Source: JAVBQB01 sp031549265 (GTDB lineage: Bacteria > Bacillota > Clostridia > Oscillospirales > JAVBQB01). From it: a stretch of 64,000 bases of DNA. Made by a program: the position numbers and the translations under genes. The notes beneath the pieces were generated by a model. The model had not been told where the DNA came from, searched no databases, and saw nothing but the letters and a program-made list of their open reading frames with translations. Numbering within the stretch: position 1 is the stretch's first letter; the number at the start of each line of letters is the position of its first letter. Location of the stretch: NCBI GenBank assembly GCA_031549265.1, contig JAVBQB010000002.1, positions 62,001-126,000 of the forward strand. The letters are read 5' to 3'. Of the stretch, positions 43,275-52,047 are shown one piece after another.

Positions 43275-46269
43275 CGCCGTCCCTCTTGGAGTCCGGGGCG
43301 ACGGCCGCAGTTTCGGCGTTTTTGCCGTCGAGCGTACCGTCCACGGCCTCGGCGACTATCGACTGCGTGTCCTGAGACGTTTCTCCGCCGGTCGGAGGAA
43401 GCGGCGCGCCGGCGTCAAAGTTTTGGTTCCAGTCAAACAGCTCGGCGGCCTTGGCTTTCGCGCGGCGGCGTTTGCGGCGGACAAGGAGAATGACCGCGAC
43501 CAGCGCTCCCGCGGCGCCCGCGATGATGGCGATTAACAACCAGGGAAAGCCTCCGTCCGGATCGCCCTGCATCGACGGATCGTCCGGCATCATTCCCGGC
43601 TGTTCCATCGGCATTTCCACGACGTTAAGCTTGATCGGTATTTCACGTTTTTTAACCTCGCCGCTGAGAGTTTCGTAGGTCACGCTGACCGTGAACTCGG
43701 CCTGACCCGGCGCAGGAGGGGTCAGAATAAAGTCGAGAGTGCCGCTGCTGCCGGGCGTGATGTTGCCGACGTTAAGCACCTTTTCAACGGCGTCCATTTC
43801 CCCGACTAGCTCGGCGCGCGTGTTGGCGACGTCGGCTTTGCCCTTATTGACATAGGGAATCGACAGATAGAACTCCTGATACGCGTAAACTTCCTGCGGA
43901 ATCATCGGAGCGTTAACCTCGAACCTGTCCGGCTGGAAGACGGGGATGGAGATGGTCTGGGTAGAGGTTCCGGAAGCGCGCTTATTCGCGACCAGATAGT
44001 CATATTTGAAACCTACGGTTATTTTGCCGGTGTTTGTCTGAGCGCCGGCCAGCGCTCTCAGCTGGACAGTCTCGTGCTGCGTCGCGCCGGGTGCCAGCGA
44101 TTTATAGAAAAACGTGTTGGTGGACGCGTTGATGGTCAGCGCTTCGCCCATGTCCAGAGACATAACCACGTTCTCGACCGCAAGATTGCTGCCGAGGTTT
44201 GCGAAAGTCACGTCGAGATCAAAAAGTTCGCCCGCTGCAACCTGGTCGCCGCCGAAGCTGTAGTCGGATATCAGAATGTTCGGCGCGGCGGTATCCGATT
44301 CACCGGCGCTGACCACGGCGGTCACCGGCAGGCGTTCGGTCGCGGTGCCGCTCTCGTTCGAGCCGTAGTAATACTTGATTTCGACGTTGACGCTCTGGGA
44401 GGACGCCGAAATTTCTTTCGCGCACTTGAAGCTCGCCGAAAAGGGAACGCTTCCGCCCGGCGGAATGTCGGGAAGAATGATCGAGCTTGAATTGCCCTGG
44501 AGCTGGAACGCGTCCGAAGCGCTCAACGTCGCCACGGGGGAGGTGACGGCCTTGTCGCTGCGGTTGACGGCGGTCATGCTGATCGTAAAGCTGGAATCGG
44601 GGGCCACCGCGCCCTTGATGCTCTCGCGCCTTATCTGGATGATCGGAGGCACGCCCGCGCCTTTGCTCACGGTGGCGGGAACCGGCAATTTGGCCGTTGT
44701 CGTGCCCTGAATCAGGGTTTCCGACGGCTTGTAGTAATATCTCAGCTCAACATCGACCGACTGCGACGCCGACGGGATCTCGGCGCCCGCCGCGAGTGAC
44801 AATGTGAAGCTTGCGCTGCCGCCGGCTGGAATATCGGAAAGCTGAACCGCGCCCGAATCGTCGAGTACCTGCAAAGCGTCCGACGGCGTGACTACGGCGA
44901 GCGGCGACTGGAGCGCGTATTTGTTGAGGTTCTGGACGGTTACTTTGAGTCCGAACCTGTCATTGACCTTGACAGATCCTGCCACCTTTTCGCGCGTTAT
45001 CATCACAACTGGCGACAGTTCGTCCTGTTTTTTGACAGTCTCGGCCAATATTAGCAGCTTTTGCGCGGCGGTACCCGCGGTTTCGGTATTGCCGCTCATG
45101 TACTTGTACTTCAGGTCGATGTCCAGGCTTTGCGACGGGCTGGCGATTTCCTTGGCCGCGCGCAAGCGGACAACCAGTCTGCCGGTCTGGCCGCCCTTAA
45201 TGTCGGACATCACGCTGGAGGTCGAGGTCGCAACCAGGATAAGACCCTCGGAGGCGGACAGCGTCGCGACGGGCGACAGAATATCGGCGGCTCCCCGGTT
45301 GCGCACCGCCACGGTCACGTCGAATTCGTCTCCTGCACGGACGGGTTCCTTTATCTGCTCGCGGGTGATCTCAACGGTCGGGGGCTGCTCCGCGGCGGAC
45401 TTTCCAGGTTCGGCAGGGATCATGATGCGTTCGGAGGCGGTCGCGGCTTCCTCGCCGCCGGTGTCTGTGGGGTATGTGTACTTCAGGTCGACGGTCAGGC
45501 TCTGAGACGGTGAGGTTATTTCGCCGAGCGCGCGCATATAGACGTTGAATTTGACGGTCTGATATCCGCGGATGCCCTCGGAAATGATGTGCGAGCCGAT
45601 ATCGCCGGCCAGAACCAGTCCCTCAGACGTTGAAAAGCTGGCGGTGGCGTAAGATATCTCGACAGGGCTACGGTTCGTGATCTCTATGCCGACGTTGAAA
45701 TACTCGCCGGGCTGGACAATTCTTGAGAATTTGCCGCGGGCGATCTCGACTATCGGAGTTATTCTGCCGGCCGGGGTCGGAGTGGGGGTGGGTTCGGGAG
45801 AGTGCGAGGGAGTCGGGTCGGGAGGCGTGTACTCGGTGCACTCGCTGACTGTCATGCTGAGAGTGCTGTAGGGGACGTTCAGATTTTTATAGCCGAGCAG
45901 AAAGCTGAACTTTTGCCCGGTGCCGGAATAGGTTGCGTTGGTGAAGTTAATACGAGTCAGCAGCGGCTCTGTGCCGGTCGAATCGATGACGCTCGCCCCG
46001 ACGGTGCCGCCGGTGAAGTTGTCCAGCGTCCGGCTTACATCGAGGTCGGCTGCGTCATTGATCTGGTCGGTAGTGACCGCTGTGTTTTTCACAATAATGC
46101 TGAAGTTGACCTTTTGGCCTTTTGTGATGGAGGACACCGGCGCGCCGCCGCTGTCGGTCACGGTGTAGCTGATTATCACTGGATTGCTTGACGGAGCCGG
46201 AACGCCGCCCGCGAGCGCCGCAAGCTGCAGGATCATCGCCAGAGCAAGAGCGAGACTAAATTTCTTCAT
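43264..46269 (-). CDS. Large membrane-anchored protein with CARDB-like repeats
   Basis: 1001 residues. Signal peptide (KKFSLALALAMILQLAALAG), then about six tandem Ig-like/CARDB-type repeats of ~110-120 residues. Each starts near P-[IVT]-V-x-I-x-R and shows G-x-x-F-x-[VL] and SxSQSxxVxxKYxY landmarks (SPSQSLTVDLKYTY, SPSQSLDIDLKYKY, SASQSVDVELRYYY, SSQSVNVEIKYYY). A Pro-rich PEPTPTPTPAG linker lies near residue 170. A TM (PWLLIAIIAGAAGALVAVIL) near the C-terminus precedes a basic stretch and a ~65-residue cytoplasmic tail. I chose ATG at 46269 with GGGAG upstream. It overlaps both ABC genes, so it is a likely dedicated partner of that transporter. Confidence 0.85.
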   Translation of the reverse strand: MKKFSLALALAMILQLAALAGGVPAPSSNPVIISYTVTDSGGAPVSSITKGQKVNFSIIVKNTAVTTDQINDAADLDVSRTLDNFTGGTVGASVIDSTGTEPLLTRINFTNATYSGTGQKFSFLLGYKNLNVPYSTLSMTVSECTEYTPPDPTPSHSPEPTPTPTPAGRITPIVEIARGKFSRIVQPGEYFNVGIEITNRSPVEISYATASFSTSEGLVLAGDIGSHIISEGIRGYQTVKFNVYMRALGEITSPSQSLTVDLKYTYPTDTGGEEAATASERIMIPAEPGKSAAEQPPTVEITREQIKEPVRAGDEFDVTVAVRNRGAADILSPVATLSASEGLILVATSTSSVMSDIKGGQTGRLVVRLRAAKEIASPSQSLDIDLKYKYMSGNTETAGTAAQKLLILAETVKKQDELSPVVMITREKVAGSVKVNDRFGLKVTVQNLNKYALQSPLAVVTPSDALQVLDDSGAVQLSDIPAGGSASFTLSLAAGAEIPSASQSVDVELRYYYKPSETLIQGTTTAKLPVPATVSKGAGVPPIIQIRRESIKGAVAPDSSFTISMTAVNRSDKAVTSPVATLSASDAFQLQGNSSSIILPDIPPGGSVPFSASFKCAKEISASSQSVNVEIKYYYGSNESGTATERLPVTAVVSAGESDTAAPNILISDYSFGGDQVAAGELFDLDVTFANLGSNLAVENVVMSLDMGEALTINASTNTFFYKSLAPGATQHETVQLRALAGAQTNTGKITVGFKYDYLVANKRASGTSTQTISIPVFQPDRFEVNAPMIPQEVYAYQEFYLSIPYVNKGKADVANTRAELVGEMDAVEKVLNVGNITPGSSGTLDFILTPPAPGQAEFTVSVTYETLSGEVKKREIPIKLNVVEMPMEQPGMMPDDPSMQGDPDGGFPWLLIAIIAGAAGALVAVILLVRRKRRRAKAKAAELFDWNQNFDAGAPLPPTGGETSQDTQSIVAEAVDGTLDGKNAETAAVAPDSKRDGDEN

Positions 46270-46969
46270 ATTTTCTCCCAATATCACTGACAATGGATCC
46301 GTCCATCAGTGTAATAATACGGTCTGCGTAGCGCGCGGGTTCAGGGTCGTGCGTTACTAACACGATTGTCTGATTAAAAGCTACAGAAAAATCCTTTATC
46401 ATCTGCATGACGTCAATTGTTGTTTTGGAATCCAGGTTGCCGGTCGGCTCGTCCGCGAAAACGACGGCGGGTTTCGCGATAAACGCCCGCGCTATGCCGA
46501 CGCGCTGCTGCTGTCCGCCCGACATCTGGCCCGGATAGTGATCCAGCCGGTCTCCCAGTCCCACGCGGCGCAGGATCTGCTCTGCAGCGTTTGTCCTGGT
46601 CTTTTTGTCGATGCCCCGGAAAATCAGCGGGATAGCGACGTTTTCGACCGCGGTCATGTAAGGCATGAGGTTGTAAGATTGAAAAATAAATCCTATGTTA
46701 TGCTGCCTGAAAGCGGCGAGTTGATTTTCGGAGAGGTCTGAAATAACCGTTCCGCCAATGCGCACCGTTCCGGTAGACGGCTTTTCCATTCCGGCCATTT
46801 GGTTGAGCAGCGTGCTCTTGCCCGAGCCCGAAGTTCCGGTGATGCAGCAGAGCTCGCCTCTCGCGAGCTTAAAGCTGATCTTTCGCAGCGCAATCACGCA
46901 TTCGCCGCCAATCCGGTAGAGCTTCCCGAGATCGGTAACTTCGATGAAATTGTCAGAAAATTCGGTCAC
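46256..46969 (-). CDS. MacB/LolD-type ABC transporter ATPase
   Basis: 237 residues. Walker A GTSGSGKSTLLNQ, Q-loop GFIFQSYNLMPYMTAVENV, signature SGGQQQRVGIARAF, Walker B VVFADEPTGNLD, H-loop LVTHDPE. First gene of the operon with the repeat protein and the FtsX-type permease. GTG start at 46969 with GGAG 7 bases upstream. Overlaps the repeat-protein start by 14 bases. Confidence 0.94.
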   Translation of the reverse strand: MTEFSDNFIEVTDLGKLYRIGGECVIALRKISFKLARGELCCITGTSGSGKSTLLNQMAGMEKPSTGTVRIGGTVISDLSENQLAAFRQHNIGFIFQSYNLMPYMTAVENVAIPLIFRGIDKKTRTNAAEQILRRVGLGDRLDHYPGQMSGGQQQRVGIARAFIAKPAVVFADEPTGNLDSKTTIDVMQMIKDFSVAFNQTIVLVTHDPEPARYADRIITLMDGSIVSDIGRKYEEI

Positions 46970-47184
46970 AATTTTACTCCGTTACTTTATTTGATATAGA
47001 TTTTACGCTAACCAAACCGCTTGCTCAGATATACAGTTGAAGCCGGCTGTAATGCGGCGGATTATTCGGATGAATGAGCATGGGTGACTACTAAAATGCA
47101 CAAAATATCTAAATAAAAATGTTGCAAATAATTATAAAAATATATTGATTATTATAACATAGAGGTATATACTTAAATTACAGG

Positions 47185-47442
47185 ATGGCCTGGCGCACGA
47201 GCAGAATGTACACCGACGAACTGGATGAAATCCGCTCTCGCGGATGGAAAGTGAGGTACATTATGTTGGAGAACAGATGCAATCGTCATGAGCTGAGCCC
47301 GAGTGAGGTTCAGGCGAGGATTGAAGAGCTTGAAAGGCTCGATGAGATCAACAAAAAAGAACAAGAAGAGAAGTTGTTTCAAACCCAACTCGTAGCACCA
47401 AGGTCAGAAGCCACCCGCCGCAAAAACACTCTCAAAACATGA
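47185..47442 (+). CDS. Small charged hypothetical protein
   Basis: 85 residues, family not recognised. Rich in Arg/Glu, with a probable helical coiled stretch (about 38-65, SPSEVQARIEELERLDEINK). One Cys near residue 32. The ribosome site is weak (ACAGG before the ATG). A clear terminator hairpin lies 28 bp after the stop, which supports transcription. Isolated gene. Confidence 0.5.
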   Translation: MAWRTSRMYTDELDEIRSRGWKVRYIMLENRCNRHELSPSEVQARIEELERLDEINKKEQEEKLFQTQLVAPRSEATRRKNTLKT

Positions 47443-47470
47443 GACGAAAAAAACCAAATAATGTGCCGAA

Positions 47471-47496
47471 GCTCCGAGTTGACCCCGACTCGGGGC
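47471..47496 (+). terminator. Terminator after the 85-residue gene
   Basis: GCTCCGAGT (47471-47479) pairs with ACTCGGGGC (47488-47496, one wobble), followed by TTTAATAATT. The 47497-47773 stretch beyond is AT-rich with no gene seen. Confidence 0.65.
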
Positions 47497-47773
47497 TTTA
47501 ATAATTCACTAATTGGCCGTAAAATGCAGTTTTGGGTCAATAATATGTTATGTAAGTTACCTCGGTAGTAATCAATTTCCGCCCGGGAAGTTCATGCCAA
47601 CTATAAAGTTACACTCGCTCGGTGTTGATTGCTAAGTATTATAATTCAAATTATCGACATTGTCAAAATTCGCTGTGTCCCGCAAAATGGAACAATACAA
47701 TTGCAGTAATCGTCTAAAAATAATTATTGTTAAATAATCGAATTATTGCGTCAAGCGCACGAGAGAGGAGAAC

Positions 47774-48010
47774 GTGAAAAAGCCCGAAATCATCCGGACG
47801 TCAGGCATTTGAGGTCAGTTGAATTTGACGGCGAAAGCTATGTTCAATTCCTCGACAGCACAATAACGGGGGGGCGGCAAATTTGCCGGAGATTAAACTG
47901 TACGACAAAAAAACAAAGGAATTGACCGGGAAAAAATATTTTTTTCGGTACACAGCGGCACTCAAACGATTTTTCTGCCGCACTTTCTGCAAAATAAATG
48001 ATCGGACGCG
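47774..48010 (+). pseudogene. Probable frameshifted gene remnant
   Basis: A good ribosome site (AGGAG, then GTG at 47774) opens a frame that stops after 12 codons (KKPEIIRTSGI). A coherent continuation appears in a second frame from about 47812 (RSVEFDGESYVQFLDSTITG). After a run of seven G residues (about 47869-47875) a third frame continues (LPEIKLYDKKTKELTGKKYF). One extra G would join the last two. The remnant runs into the convergent zinc-ribbon gene. It could be a decayed gene or an assembly error in the homopolymer; family unknown. Confidence 0.35.
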
Positions 48011-48354
48011 GTCGCCGCGCCGCAGTACGGGCAATAGCCTGCCGCGCCGGGTTCGCCGCTGGCTTCGGATTGAGCGCTGTCTCTGGGGTGGAAGCGCTGG
48101 TTTAACGGGTCGGGTTCCTCGGTGTCGTCGGTTATGTCGAAGGAAGAAAAACGGTTTTTGCCGGTTGCGTTCTTGAAGTTGTAGACAGCCTGGGCTATGC
48201 CGACGGCAATAAAGACGACTCCGAATATTGGAAAAAAGAACGGAGCGCCCATAGACGCCGCCATTGCGGTCCAAAATATTCCAAAAACTATCAGCGCGAC
48301 CGAAATGACGCCGCCCATGAATGACGGGCCTCTTCCCGGTTTGATGCTTTTCAT
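47962..48354 (-). CDS. Small membrane protein with C-terminal zinc ribbon
   Basis: 130 residues. Two hydrophobic segments (about 12-32 and 38-58, GGVISVALIVFGIFWTAMAA and FFFPIFGVVFIAVGIAQAV), an acidic linker, and a C-terminal zinc ribbon CPYCGAATASDHLFCRKCG. Both termini are probably cytoplasmic. Common in clostridia; function unknown. ATG with GGAGG 7 bases upstream. Confidence 0.8.
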   Translation of the reverse strand: MKSIKPGRGPSFMGGVISVALIVFGIFWTAMAASMGAPFFFPIFGVVFIAVGIAQAVYNFKNATGKNRFSSFDITDDTEEPDPLNQRFHPRDSAQSEASGEPGAAGYCPYCGAATASDHLFCRKCGRKIV

Positions 48355-48449
48355 AACGATCCCTCCTCAGGAAATATTTGCAAAGCGCCTCCATTTTCCC
48401 ACAAAACAAAACTGCCGTCAATTGAAAATCAATCAACGGCAGTCCATTC

Positions 48450-48525
48450 TGGTGGAGACAACAGGACTCGAACCTGTGACCCCCTGCGTGTGGAGCAGGT
48501 GCTCTACCAGCTGAGCTATGCCTCC
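48450..48525 (-). tRNA. tRNA-Val (anticodon CAC)
   Basis: Minus strand: acceptor GGAGGCA/TGTCTCC, discriminator A, encoded CCA; D-arm AGCTCAGCTGGTAGAGC; anticodon arm CCTGC-TCCACAC-GCAGG; T-arm ACAGGTTCGAGTCCTGT. With the perfect 5-bp stem the anticodon is CAC and position 33 is C instead of the near-universal U. 76 bases. Confidence 0.85.
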
Positions 48526-48630
48526 ATCTTAGCGGCGCGCGGCGAACCCGCGAATTCCGCCGGAGAAAAGATGGCCAGAGGGGAGCGGAAAGCCCGCTCG
48601 CGCCTCTGTCCCTCTAACCTCCGTCTTCTC

Positions 48631-48705
48631 TGGTGACCCGTAGGGGAATCGAACCCCTGTTACCGCCGTGAAAGGGCGGTGTCTTAACCGCTTGACCAAC
48701 GGGCC
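48631..48705 (-). tRNA. tRNA-Glu (anticodon TTC)
   Basis: Minus strand: acceptor GGCCCGT/ACGGGTC, discriminator A, encoded CCA; anticodon arm CCGCC-CTTTCAC-GGCGG; T-arm AGGGGTTCGATTCCCCT. 75 bases. Confidence 0.96.
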
Positions 48706-48733
48706 ATATGTCCGGCAGGATTTTGCCGGAATG

Positions 48734-48810
48734 TGGTAGCGGCAGTCGGATTTGAACCAACGACACTTCGGGTATGAACCGAATGCTCTAGCCAACTGAG
48801 CTATGCCGCC
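48734..48810 (-). tRNA. tRNA-Met (anticodon CAT, elongator type)
   Basis: Minus strand: acceptor GGCGGCA/TGCCGCT with encoded CCA; anticodon arm TTCGG-TTCATAC-CCGAA. It lacks the initiator's mismatched first pair and triple G:C anticodon stem, so it is elongator Met or a lysidine-modified Ile tRNA. First of the Met-Glu-Val run. 77 bases. Confidence 0.93.
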
Positions 48811-48835
48811 ATGTACCTAAAACACGGCAATAGAT

Positions 48836-48864
48836 ATTATAAGTGACACGGAGGCCGATGTCAA
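48836..48864 (-). promoter_or_regulatory. Promoter of the tRNA Met-Glu-Val run
   Basis: Minus strand perfect consensus: TTGACA (plus 48859-48864), 17-base spacer, TATAAT (plus 48836-48841). Confidence 0.8.
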
Positions 48865-48939
48865 TCATAAATTAAAATATTTTTCAAAGGAGCTGTTTAC
48901 GACGAAAACGGCATACACGAAGTAATCATGCCGACGGAC

Positions 48940-48973
48940 AAAAAAACAACCGGCAAGGTAACCCAAGCCGGTT
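48940..48973 (-). terminator. tRNA-Leu terminator
   Basis: On the minus strand AACCGGC (plus 48967-48973) pairs with GCCGGTT (plus 48948-48954), followed by GTTTTTTT. tRNA-Leu is therefore a separate transcript from Met-Glu-Val. Confidence 0.8.
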
Positions 48974-48977
48974 ATCG

Positions 48978-49063
48978 TGGTGCGGATGAAGGGACTTGAA
49001 CCCCCATGTCCTTGCGAACACATGGACCTGAACCATGCGCGTCTGCCATTCCGCCACATCCGC
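48978..49063 (-). tRNA. tRNA-Leu (anticodon CAG)
   Basis: Minus strand, class II tRNA with a long variable arm: acceptor GCGGATG/CATCCGC, encoded CCA; anticodon arm CATGG-TTCAGGT-CCATG; variable stem GTCCTTGCGAAC-like arm; T-arm with GGTTCAAGTCC. 86 bases. Confidence 0.95.
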
Positions 49064-49091
49064 ATATACGCTGTTTTTTACCGCAATGAGT

Positions 49092-49120
49092 ATTCTAGCA
49101 CAGCATTTCCGATTTTGCAA
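49092..49120 (-). promoter_or_regulatory. tRNA-Leu promoter
   Basis: Minus strand: TTGCAA (plus 49115-49120), 17-base spacer, TAGAAT (plus 49092-49097). Confidence 0.6.
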
Positions 49121-49161
49121 TACCATTATCATAAAAAATATTTGTAAAGCCATGGAAAAAC

Positions 49162-49177
49162 GTAACAGTATTGTTAC
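49162..49177. repeat. Inverted repeat upstream of the WG-repeat lipoprotein
   Basis: GTAACA-GTAT-TGTTAC, a 6-bp inverted repeat between the divergent tRNA-Leu and lipoprotein genes. It could be an operator for the lipoprotein gene; no matching site elsewhere was noticed. Confidence 0.3.
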
Positions 49178-49268
49178 TAAAATAATCTATATTGGATTGT
49201 CCGATGGAGGTATACTCGTTATATGCAGGTTTTTAACGGTTTAATACAGATAGATTGAGGTGGATTCA

Positions 49269-50957
49269 ATGAAAAAACTAGCGCTTGTAATTTCGTGCGC
49301 CGTGCTGGTGTCGGCGCTTGCGGCCTGCGTCGCACCGGGGACAGTAGTCCAGGAACCATCACCTGACCCGACCGCGACCGCGACGTCCACACCGAAAACG
49401 TCCGCGCCGCCGACAAACACGTCTCCGTCGGCGCCGCTTGGAGATTTTGGCGGGCTGGTGCCCGAGGTGAAGCCGGGCGCGATCAGTCTCGACCCCGCGG
49501 CGTACGAAGCCAGACTGAACGCAATGGGCAAATACTCGCCGGAACCGGATATTGCCAAAACCGGCAAATCTGCGACGATCGATAACCTGATTCCGGGCAA
49601 TTACGGCACGCTGTATCCGTTTATCGGGGCATATATGATGGCGTCGGAGGGCGGTTTTTACGATCAGCCGATCCCGAAGTACGGACTGTGCAACGCATCC
49701 GGCGAAATTATCGTAAGCCCTGACTATGTCAGGATATATCCGCTGTATTCCGGCCCCGGCTATTGGAGCGCGAACAGAGGCACGCCCGTCGCCTTCGTGC
49801 TTGTTGAGATCGTGGGCGAGCAAAAATCCGGAGAATCTGGGCAGTTTATACAGAGCGTATACAAAAACAGTATAATTTCCGCCAACGGAGCATGGAAAGC
49901 CGGACCGTACAGCGAAGTGCTGAGCGCGGGCGAAGGATACATGTTCATCTTGCGTGACAACAAATGGGGAGTTTTAGACCCGAACGGGCGCGAGTCGGTA
50001 CCCTGCAAATTTGAGCAAGGCGGAGACCTGGACGACTATCCGAACTCAATTTATGAATGGGCCGAAAACGGAATTGCCTTCATCAGCTATCCGGATAACG
50101 GCCCGAATAAAGGCAAGTGCTTCATTATCAATCGGCAGGGAGACATGTTCGAGGGCCCGTACATCATGGCATATCCCAACTCGGCCAAAGATGTGTTCAC
50201 CGTAACGACGACCGATCTGAAGACCGGGCTCATGCGCACCGACGGAACCTGGGTGATCGAGCCGATGGAGGCTGACCTCACGTTGCTCGGTAACGGGTTC
50301 GTCTGCGTGACGCCGAAATCGGAGGGCGAAGTCGGCAATACGTTCGGAATAATGGACTACTCGGGAAAATACGTCGTCGAGCAAGGAGAACGGACAATCA
50401 GAGTCTTTGAGGACTCGATATTTGTGTCCGATCTTGAATACGAAGCCGCGCTGCCGCTCAGCGATAAGACCGGAACTTTTTATGACAACGACATGAACGT
50501 AATCCACCCGCCCGAGAATTTTGGGATGCTCGACCACTTCTACGGCACTGATTTTTACAAATGGGAGACCAAGGACGGTATTGTGATTGCCGATTTTGAC
50601 GGCGACCGGGCGCACGCCATCAGTACTGACAGCAATTATTACAGAGTCTTCGAGAACCTGTTTGTCATCGACGGCAAGCTGGTCGATATGGATACCGGAA
50701 ATGAAATAATTGATCTTGACGGCAAGGGCGGAGTGAATTATCTCGGCAAGGATTCGATTTTAGTTTACGGCGCTGAAAGTAATGCATGCATACTTTATGA
50801 CTTGGAAGGCAAGCAGGTTTTATCCGGCAAGTTCCGCGATATCAGCATGCTGGACGACGGAATCTACCGAGTTTCCCAGAACAAATATGAGGGAATAATA
50901 AACAGAAAAGGCGAATGGATTCTCAGGATAAACACCTTAAAATACCTGGAGGACTAA
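49269..50957 (+). CDS. WG-repeat lipoprotein
   Basis: 562 residues. Signal KKLALVISCAVLVSALAAC gives lipidated Cys21; a Thr/Ser/Pro linker follows to about residue 55. The rest is a beta-rich array of WG-type repeats (YGLCNASGEIIVSPDYVRI, KWGVLDPNGRESVPCKFEQ, LMRTDGTWVIEPME, FGIMDYSGKYVVEQGE, EGIINRKGEWILRI), probably a propeller-like surface domain. Function of WG proteins is not established. I chose ATG at 49269 with GAGGTGG upstream over an in-frame GTG at 49260. The PstS-like lipoprotein follows after 64 bp, perhaps in the same transcript. Confidence 0.85.
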   Translation: MKKLALVISCAVLVSALAACVAPGTVVQEPSPDPTATATSTPKTSAPPTNTSPSAPLGDFGGLVPEVKPGAISLDPAAYEARLNAMGKYSPEPDIAKTGKSATIDNLIPGNYGTLYPFIGAYMMASEGGFYDQPIPKYGLCNASGEIIVSPDYVRIYPLYSGPGYWSANRGTPVAFVLVEIVGEQKSGESGQFIQSVYKNSIISANGAWKAGPYSEVLSAGEGYMFILRDNKWGVLDPNGRESVPCKFEQGGDLDDYPNSIYEWAENGIAFISYPDNGPNKGKCFIINRQGDMFEGPYIMAYPNSAKDVFTVTTTDLKTGLMRTDGTWVIEPMEADLTLLGNGFVCVTPKSEGEVGNTFGIMDYSGKYVVEQGERTIRVFEDSIFVSDLEYEAALPLSDKTGTFYDNDMNVIHPPENFGMLDHFYGTDFYKWETKDGIVIADFDGDRAHAISTDSNYYRVFENLFVIDGKLVDMDTGNEIIDLDGKGGVNYLGKDSILVYGAESNACILYDLEGKQVLSGKFRDISMLDDGIYRVSQNKYEGIINRKGEWILRINTLKYLED

Positions 50958-51021
50958 TCTGCGCAAGTCAATTAACGTGACACCGGCGCTATAAATCAAT
51001 ATTACCGGAAAGGATCAAATT

Positions 51022-51981
51022 ATGAAGACAAGACTACTTGTGATTGCGCTAGCCTTAATGCTGATAACAGCCGCCTGCGTCGGGCCGGCGGAGACGGCCT
51101 CACCGTCACCGAGCGCTCCGGCCGAGCCGACTGCGCAGTCGCCATCGCCCCCAGCACCGGAATCATCAGTGCCCGCGCTGGAGGCGCAGTTTACTGTTGA
51201 GAGCTACCCGAGAGTGGACGGCTCGACCGCCAACATCCCGCTGGGAGAGGCGCTGGCTTCGCTCATGCTGGGCATAGACCGGGCTGACGCCGCGAAGATG
51301 ATCGAATTCAGCGGCACGACAGACGCGTATCAAAGGCTGATGTATGGTAATGCCGACTTGCTGCTGGTATACGAAGCCTCACCCGTGACCATCGAGCAGA
51401 AGAACGAGAGCAACTTCGAATGGGATATCGCTCCGATAGGCCGTGACGCGCTGGTATTCATCGTAAACAAAAACAACCCGGTGACCAATCTGACCACCGA
51501 CCAAGCGCGCGACATCTATACCGGCAAGATTACCAACTGGAATCAGCTAGGCGGGCCCGATCTCAAGATTGAGGCGTTCCAGCGCAACAAGACTTCCGGC
51601 AGCCAAACGCTGTTCGAAAAGCTGGTGATGCGCGGCGAGACACCAATGGAGCCGCCCACCGAATATGCAGTCGGCGAGATGGACTCGCTGATAAAAGCGG
51701 TCGTGAACTATAACAATTCCGGTGCCGCGATCGGATATTCGGTTTTCTACTACGCCAAAAACATGAATCCCGGCGACGGCTTGCGGTTCATGTCCATCGA
51801 CGGCGTGGAGCCGACCAAAGAAAGCATCCGGAGCGGTAAATATCCGCATGTCAACGACTTCTACGCGGTAATCGATAAAACCGCGGCCGGGGACAGCGCC
51901 CAGCGCCAGCTATATGACTGGCTGCAAACCGAGCAGGGTCAAAAGCTGGTTGACGCCGAAGGCTACGTGCCGCTTAGATAA
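51022..51981 (+). CDS. PstS-like phosphate-binding lipoprotein
   Basis: 319 residues. Signal KTRLLVIALALMLITAAC gives a lipidated Cys; a Pro/Ser/Ala linker follows to about residue 55. The domain resembles PstS-type periplasmic-binding folds: VDGSTANIPLGEAL, YTGKITNWNQLGGPD, NKTSGSQTLFEKL, GAAIGYSVFYY and YDWLQTEQGQKLVDAEGYVP. It probably binds phosphate or another oxyanion. pstCAB genes are not adjacent, so it is either an orphan receptor or acts with a transporter elsewhere. ATG with AAAGGA upstream. Confidence 0.85.
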   Translation: MKTRLLVIALALMLITAACVGPAETASPSPSAPAEPTAQSPSPPAPESSVPALEAQFTVESYPRVDGSTANIPLGEALASLMLGIDRADAAKMIEFSGTTDAYQRLMYGNADLLLVYEASPVTIEQKNESNFEWDIAPIGRDALVFIVNKNNPVTNLTTDQARDIYTGKITNWNQLGGPDLKIEAFQRNKTSGSQTLFEKLVMRGETPMEPPTEYAVGEMDSLIKAVVNYNNSGAAIGYSVFYYAKNMNPGDGLRFMSIDGVEPTKESIRSGKYPHVNDFYAVIDKTAAGDSAQRQLYDWLQTEQGQKLVDAEGYVPLR

Positions 51982-52047
51982 GCGACCGCGTCTTGACGGG
52001 CCGCCGGTCTGACAGATAAGATACCGCTGAAATTTGTCCAAAATTTT

